57,550 nt of DNA from Bacteroidaceae bacterium (GTDB taxonomy: Bacteria > Bacteroidota > Bacteroidia > Bacteroidales > Bacteroidaceae): positions 1 through 57,550 of the forward strand of contig JAGAYF010000041.1 in assembly GCA_017940605.1 (NCBI GenBank), in the 5' to 3' direction. The position numbers and the translations under genes were made by a program. The number at the start of each line of letters is the position of its first letter. The stretch's first letter is position 1. The notes under the pieces are model-generated. The model did no database searches, was not told where the DNA came from, and saw only the letters and a list, made by a program, of their open reading frames with translations. Positions 54,771 through 57,550 of this stretch are shown one piece after another.

Positions 54771-54817
54771 AAAAAGAAAAACTGCCCAAGGGCATCATTC
54801 GGTAGCCCTTGGGCAGT
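54771..54817 (-). terminator. Terminator of the alpha/beta hydrolase gene
   Basis: Perfect 13-bp arms ACTGCCCAAGGGC and GCCCTTGGGCAGT around an 11-base loop, with a T-run (TTTTTCTTTTT) on the minus side. It also lies 53 bp past the convergent sialidase-fold gene and may stop that transcript less efficiently. Confidence 0.85.
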
Positions 54818-54884
54818 GTCACTTCCCGCAAGTCTCTTGCCATCCTGCCTCCGCAATGCACAGAGAGGCATGAAACTTGGTATT

Positions 54885-55817
54885 TTACTTGATAACCTTG
54901 GCAAGAAACTTGCGCATCAGGGCGGCAATCTCGGCATGGTGGCTTTCGAGTGCGAAGTGGCCGCTCGGCACAAAGTGGATTTCGGCATTGGGCACATCGC
55001 GCCTGAAAGCATGGGCTCCGGCAGGGATGAACGACGGGTCGTTCTCTCCCCACACAGCAAGCAACGGGGGTTGATAGGTGCGCAGATACTGCTGAAAATT
55101 CGGATAAAGAGCCACATTGGAGCGATAGTCAAGAATGAGGTCGTTCTGCATCTCAGCCCTCCCTGGCAGATTGACGTAATAGTAGTCAAGCGAGTAGCCA
55201 TCTGGTCCGACACTGTTTTCGGGTGTCCCGAAAGTGTACTGCCCAATGATGGTTTCGAGTTCAAAAGCCGAGGCAAACTGTTGGCGGAGCTCGGATGTCG
55301 GATGCTTCCAGTACTCCTTGCGGGCCGCCCACTTCTTGCCAAGGCCCTCATCATACATATTGCCGTTCTGCGACACGATGGCCGTAATGCGATCGGGATG
55401 CCACATCGCCAAACGGTAGCCGATAGGCGCACCGTAATCAAAGACATACATCGCAAAACGAGTCAGTCTCACCGCCTCGGTAAACTTATCAACAATCTTT
55501 GCCAAATGGTCAAAAGAATAGGTGAAGTGCTCGCGGTCGGGGCTCTCCGTTTGTCCGAACGACGGGAAATCGGGAGCAATCAGGTGAAAGTCACCAGCCA
55601 GTTCGGGCATCAGTTCGCGGAACATGTGGCTGCTTGACGGGAAACCATGCAGCAGCAATACGGCAGGCTTGTCCGAAGCACCTGCCTCCCGATAGAAGAC
55701 GTTGCAGTCTTCTATTTGAATTTTGTGATAGGTTATCATTTTATCTTTCATTTTGTTTTGGGCGACAGCCACGAATGCCAACATGATGGCTGCCATTACC
55801 ATAGATATTCTCTTCAT
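54885..55817 (-). CDS. Secreted alpha/beta hydrolase, epoxide hydrolase / dehalogenase type
   Basis: 310 residues with a signal peptide (MKRISMVMAAIMLAFVAVAQ). Alpha/beta-hydrolase fold: oxyanion motif HGFPSSSHMF (~53), DFPSFGQTESP (~85), nucleophile elbow VFDYGAPIGYRLA with Asp (~127) instead of Ser, acid in WGENDPSF (~257) and catalytic His in PSGHFALE (~287). An Asp nucleophile marks the haloalkane dehalogenase/epoxide hydrolase branch rather than esterases. Periplasmic location is inferred from the signal; natural substrate unknown. Confidence 0.88.
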   Translation of the reverse strand: MKRISMVMAAIMLAFVAVAQNKMKDKMITYHKIQIEDCNVFYREAGASDKPAVLLLHGFPSSSHMFRELMPELAGDFHLIAPDFPSFGQTESPDREHFTYSFDHLAKIVDKFTEAVRLTRFAMYVFDYGAPIGYRLAMWHPDRITAIVSQNGNMYDEGLGKKWAARKEYWKHPTSELRQQFASAFELETIIGQYTFGTPENSVGPDGYSLDYYYVNLPGRAEMQNDLILDYRSNVALYPNFQQYLRTYQPPLLAVWGENDPSFIPAGAHAFRRDVPNAEIHFVPSGHFALESHHAEIAALMRKFLAKVIK

Positions 55818-55885
55818 TTTGTAAATCTATTATATATCATTAAGTCGGAGAGTCTCTTCAATCTGAGGACAATTATGTTGTTTCA

Positions 55886-55918
55886 GTAGCTGCAAGCAGC
55901 CTGAGCAGGCTCAACTAC
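55886..55918 (-). promoter_or_regulatory. Leader hairpin of the alpha/beta hydrolase mRNA
   Basis: Inverted repeat with outer arms GTAG/CTAC and inner AGCCTG/CAGGCT, in the ~110-nt leader between the promoter box at 55933 and the start codon. Role unknown; could be a stabilising or regulatory hairpin. Confidence 0.35.
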
Positions 55919-55932
55919 AAGCATTTCGGCTG

Positions 55933-55940
55933 CAAAATTA
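55933..55940 (-). promoter_or_regulatory. -7 promoter box for the alpha/beta hydrolase gene
   Basis: TAATTTTG on the minus strand, perfect TAnnTTTG, 116 bp before the ATG. Confidence 0.6.
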
Positions 55941-56046
55941 CATCAATTTCCTTATCTACGGACGCCAATACAGCCAGAAAGCGTATTGGGCTTCCCTCTT
56001 TGTCATTTTTAGGATGATTGACAGCAATTTATTCGGAAATAATATG

Positions 56047-56054
56047 TAATTTTG
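56047..56054 (+). promoter_or_regulatory. -7 promoter box for the structured RNA
   Basis: TAATTTTG on the plus strand, perfect TAnnTTTG, with no coding frame directly after it. A second, weaker box (TGTTTTTG, about 56149-56156) could start a shorter transcript. Confidence 0.55.
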
Positions 56055-56060
56055 CTGCGA

Positions 56061-56396
56061 TTTACCCATGCCGAACCGACTTGCAAAATGTCGGAGCGGT
56101 GATAGGGTGGGATCAACTACATATTGAAAATGCGTTTGCTAACGCTTGTTTTTGACCGTTGGAACTTAGGAACTTCAGACGTGTATGTCAGAAACAATGC
56201 AGAGGTAGATGCTACGGGTGTGGTATAATACATGCTACAATCCGTTAGTGTGCAGAGGCTCATACAGCCTCGCGCACACTTTACGGGTGTACGACTATAC
56301 CAACGGCGTGGGTATCAAATTCTGCTCTGTTCATATACACAGGTTTCCTAAGACCTCAACGGTGAACAGGCAGAGGCCAGATACCCCGCTTTTCTT
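56061..56396 (+). ncRNA. Candidate structured non-coding RNA with its own promoter and terminator
   Basis: The region has strong nested helices. Domain 1: 56222-56227 (GGTATA) with 56296-56301 (TATACC) encloses a long hairpin 56242-56286 built from CCGT/ACGG, AGTGTGC/GCACACT and GAGGCT/AGCCTC with small internal loops. Domain 2: 56306-56316 with 56380-56389 (10 bp, one bulge) encloses 56321-56333 with 56363-56374 (12 bp, one bulged T) and an apical AGGT/ACCT. The closing helix is followed directly by TTTTCTTTT, a terminator. A perfect promoter box lies upstream. A small hairpin GCGTT/AACGC sits near 56132. It may be an instance of a known Bacteroidales RNA (for example Bacteroidales-1 or 6S-Flavo) or a leader of the gene at 56467. 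The 5' end is uncertain (56061 or ~56163). Confidence 0.5.
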
Positions 56397-56466
56397 TTGT
56401 GGTTCAAAAAATCTTTATTTAACCGCCTGTGTTTGGGTGTCTGACGGGCATAACTTTTCAAACAAA

Positions 56467-56961
56467 ATGAAAAAGTTATTTTTTAGTTTGGTTCTGTGCA
56501 CGATGTCAATGGCCACATTCGCACAGAAGGAAGTAACGGTAAAGGCAGGAACGCTGGTACCGTTACAAGTTGTTAACCCCACACAAGCTGCCGATGTCAA
56601 AAAAGGGCAAAAAGTGGCTTTCCGCGTCTCACGCGACATCAGTGTCAATGGCGTCACCGCCATTCCTTATGGCACGACTGCGAACGGCACGGTGTATGAA
56701 GCCAGAAAATCTTCTTGGTGGGGTACAAAAGGGCGTCTGGGCATCAAGATTAACGAGCTGATAGCTCCTAATGGGGAAGTGATGCCCTTGACAAATGGCG
56801 ATGTCTATGTAACAGGGAAAAACCGCACGACATTGTCAGTTGCTCTCTTTTGTTTAGTAGTCTGGCCTGCTTGCTTTATCTGTGGTTCAAAGGCAGAGCT
56901 TCCAGCAGGCTATGAAGTACAAGCCAATGTAGCAGCAGACACATCAATTAAGGTTAACTAA
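56467..56961 (+). CDS. Small secreted hypothetical protein
   Basis: 164 residues from MKKLFFSLVLCTMSMATFAQ, a clear signal peptide; the open frame runs further upstream through the structured RNA, but that extension has no support. The mature part begins KEVTVKAGTLVPLQVVNP, has a beta-rich central segment (VAFRVSRDISVNGVTAIPYG, TANGTVYEAR) and one hydrophobic segment LSVALFCLVVWPACFICG near 125-143 before a short tail. I do not recognise a named family. The AGTLVPLQ...GTxxxGTV arrangement suggests a small beta-domain envelope protein. No clear promoter just upstream; it may be read from the RNA promoter at 56047. Confidence 0.7.
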   Translation: MKKLFFSLVLCTMSMATFAQKEVTVKAGTLVPLQVVNPTQAADVKKGQKVAFRVSRDISVNGVTAIPYGTTANGTVYEARKSSWWGTKGRLGIKINELIAPNGEVMPLTNGDVYVTGKNRTTLSVALFCLVVWPACFICGSKAELPAGYEVQANVAADTSIKVN

Positions 56962-56979
56962 CCAGTTGAAGTAACTATC

Positions 56980-57014
56980 AAAATGGGGGAGTATATTTAA
57001 ACGCCCCCCATTTT
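56980..57014 (+). terminator. Terminator after the small secreted protein gene
   Basis: Arms AAAATGGGGG and CCCCCATTTT (10 bp) around a 15-base loop, 18 bp past the stop. Confidence 0.7.
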
Positions 57015-57029
57015 GCAAAAACATCCCAT

Positions 57030-57081
57030 AACGGTCATTAGATACCATACCGTGAAATTTGGCCTAATGACCGTTTTTCTT
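57030..57081 (+). terminator. Second terminator hairpin in tandem
   Basis: Arms AACGGTCATTAG and CTAATGACCGTT (12 perfect bp), followed by TTTCTT. No gene lies between it and the first terminator, 15 bp upstream. Confidence 0.65.
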
Positions 57082-57366
57082 CAACACATACATTAATTTG
57101 GGAAAAGATTTCATCATAATACCGTTTACAGGTCACACCCGACCCATACCCCATGTTACCCATCGCAGCGGCGCAGGCAATGTCGATATCACAAAGGTAT
57201 GGCCATGGCCTTAATGGGACTTATTTTAAATATATAAATTGGTATGGCTGCAAGGAACATCCTGACTATCTAAGGCAGGGCCTTTTCATACCACGCCCCG
57301 ACCTCTACTGCCGCCTTCCCGTTATGGCGAAGAGGGCGATGCCGTCGTATATGCAAAAAATGCACG
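57082..57366. other. Intergenic region with no recognised content
   Basis: About 285 bp between the tandem terminators and the rRNA terminator. An 85-codon open frame (57153-57410) runs into the rRNA terminator and has no signal or family features. I see no promoter box, tRNA or repeat here. Confidence 0.5.
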
Positions 57367-57402
57367 AAAAAAAAGGAGTCCGCCCCATCCGGGCGGACTC
57401 CC
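57367..57402 (-). terminator. Terminator of the rRNA operon
   Basis: Minus-strand arms GGAGTCCGCCC and GGGCGGACTCC around a short loop, followed by eight T residues; starts about 16 bp past the 5S 3' end. Confidence 0.9.
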
Positions 57403-57417
57403 ACTGCTAAAAAAAAG

Positions 57418-57524
57418 ACGGCGGCGACCTACTCTCCCGCTTGCGCAGTACCATCGGCGCGCGTGGGCTTAACTTCTCTGTTCGGGATGGGAAGAGGTGG
57501 AACCCCACGGCTGTCGGCCACCTG
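57418..57524 (-). rRNA. rrf: 5S ribosomal RNA
   Basis: Reading the minus strand gives the 5S core GTGGGGTTCCACCTCTTCCC, CCGAACAGAGAAGTTAAGCC, CGCCGATGGTACTGCG and GGGAGAGTAGGTCGCCGCC. The closing helix pairs GGTGGC (57517-57522) with GCCGCC (57420-57425). The 5' and 3' ends are approximate to a few bases. It is the last gene of an rRNA operon on the minus strand; the 23S gene should lie just beyond base 57550. Confidence 0.93.
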
Positions 57525-57550
57525 AATTAAGGGTATCGGCACGATCATGA

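Noticed and set aside
56209-56466. N-terminal extension of the small secreted protein by 86 codons
   Set aside because: It runs through the structured RNA and its terminator, and the signal peptide begins exactly at the Met at 56467.
57153-57410. 85-codon plus-strand frame beside the 5S gene
   Set aside because: It ends inside the rRNA terminator and has no family or signal features.

Overview
The window is chromosomal DNA from a Bacteroidales bacterium, most likely a Prevotellaceae member. The evidence is the Bacteroidetes promoter signature TAnnTTTG upstream of more than a dozen genes, no Shine-Dalgarno runs before most starts, the Bacteroidetes gene order rpsL-rpsG-fusA-S10-spc-alpha, outer-membrane beta-barrels, a type IX secretion-style C-terminal tail, and the long form of IspG. 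I see no insertion sequence, prophage, integrase or CRISPR array; assignment below the order is inference.

Layout. 1-3.6 kb (+): the end of a nucleotide-sugar/exopolysaccharide cluster (3' part of a GDP-L-fucose synthase, a membrane-anchored CapD-type sugar epimerase/dehydratase, mannose-6-phosphate isomerase). 3.7-12 kb: acyltransferase, PEP carboxykinase, tRNA-Arg(CCT), a secreted GH9 glucanase fused to a deacetylase-like domain, a small outer-membrane barrel, and an orphan divergent CydA. 12.3-18.4 kb (-): apparent operon rpoN / PAP2-like / purE / ispG / cysS. 18.7-21.8 kb (-): rnpA-yidD-tatD with 4-nt overlaps, fucO, vanZ-like. 21.9-39.8 kb (-): the translation superoperon from rpsL to rplQ with secY, map, infA, rpoA and fusA, opened by a clear promoter and closed by a strong terminator. 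40.3-45 kb (-): two DUF3467 paralogues coupled to a PatB/MalY aminotransferase, an OmpA-family protein, a Tat-exported FAD oxidoreductase. 45.4-52.5 kb (-): HD-domain membrane phosphodiesterase, SbcD nuclease, and an SbcC-like protein. 52.9-57.5 kb: a secreted sialidase-fold protein, an alpha/beta hydrolase, a highly structured non-coding RNA candidate, a small secreted protein, and the 5S rRNA end of an rRNA operon that enters from the right on the minus strand.

What stands out. (1) The SbcC homologue keeps a full-length frame, the zinc hook and the Q-loop region, but its Walker A, ABC signature, Walker B glutamate and H-loop are all altered, while its SbcD partner keeps every nuclease motif. 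(2) Seven intergenic regions carry a related array of 21-22-bp units, GGCGYAAAA plus a variable spacer, with A-tracts spaced two helical turns apart, always upstream of a transcription unit. (3) A promoter-to-terminator structured RNA lies at about 56.06-56.40 kb. (4) CydA stands alone without CydB and lacks the conserved N-terminal heme-ligand histidine.
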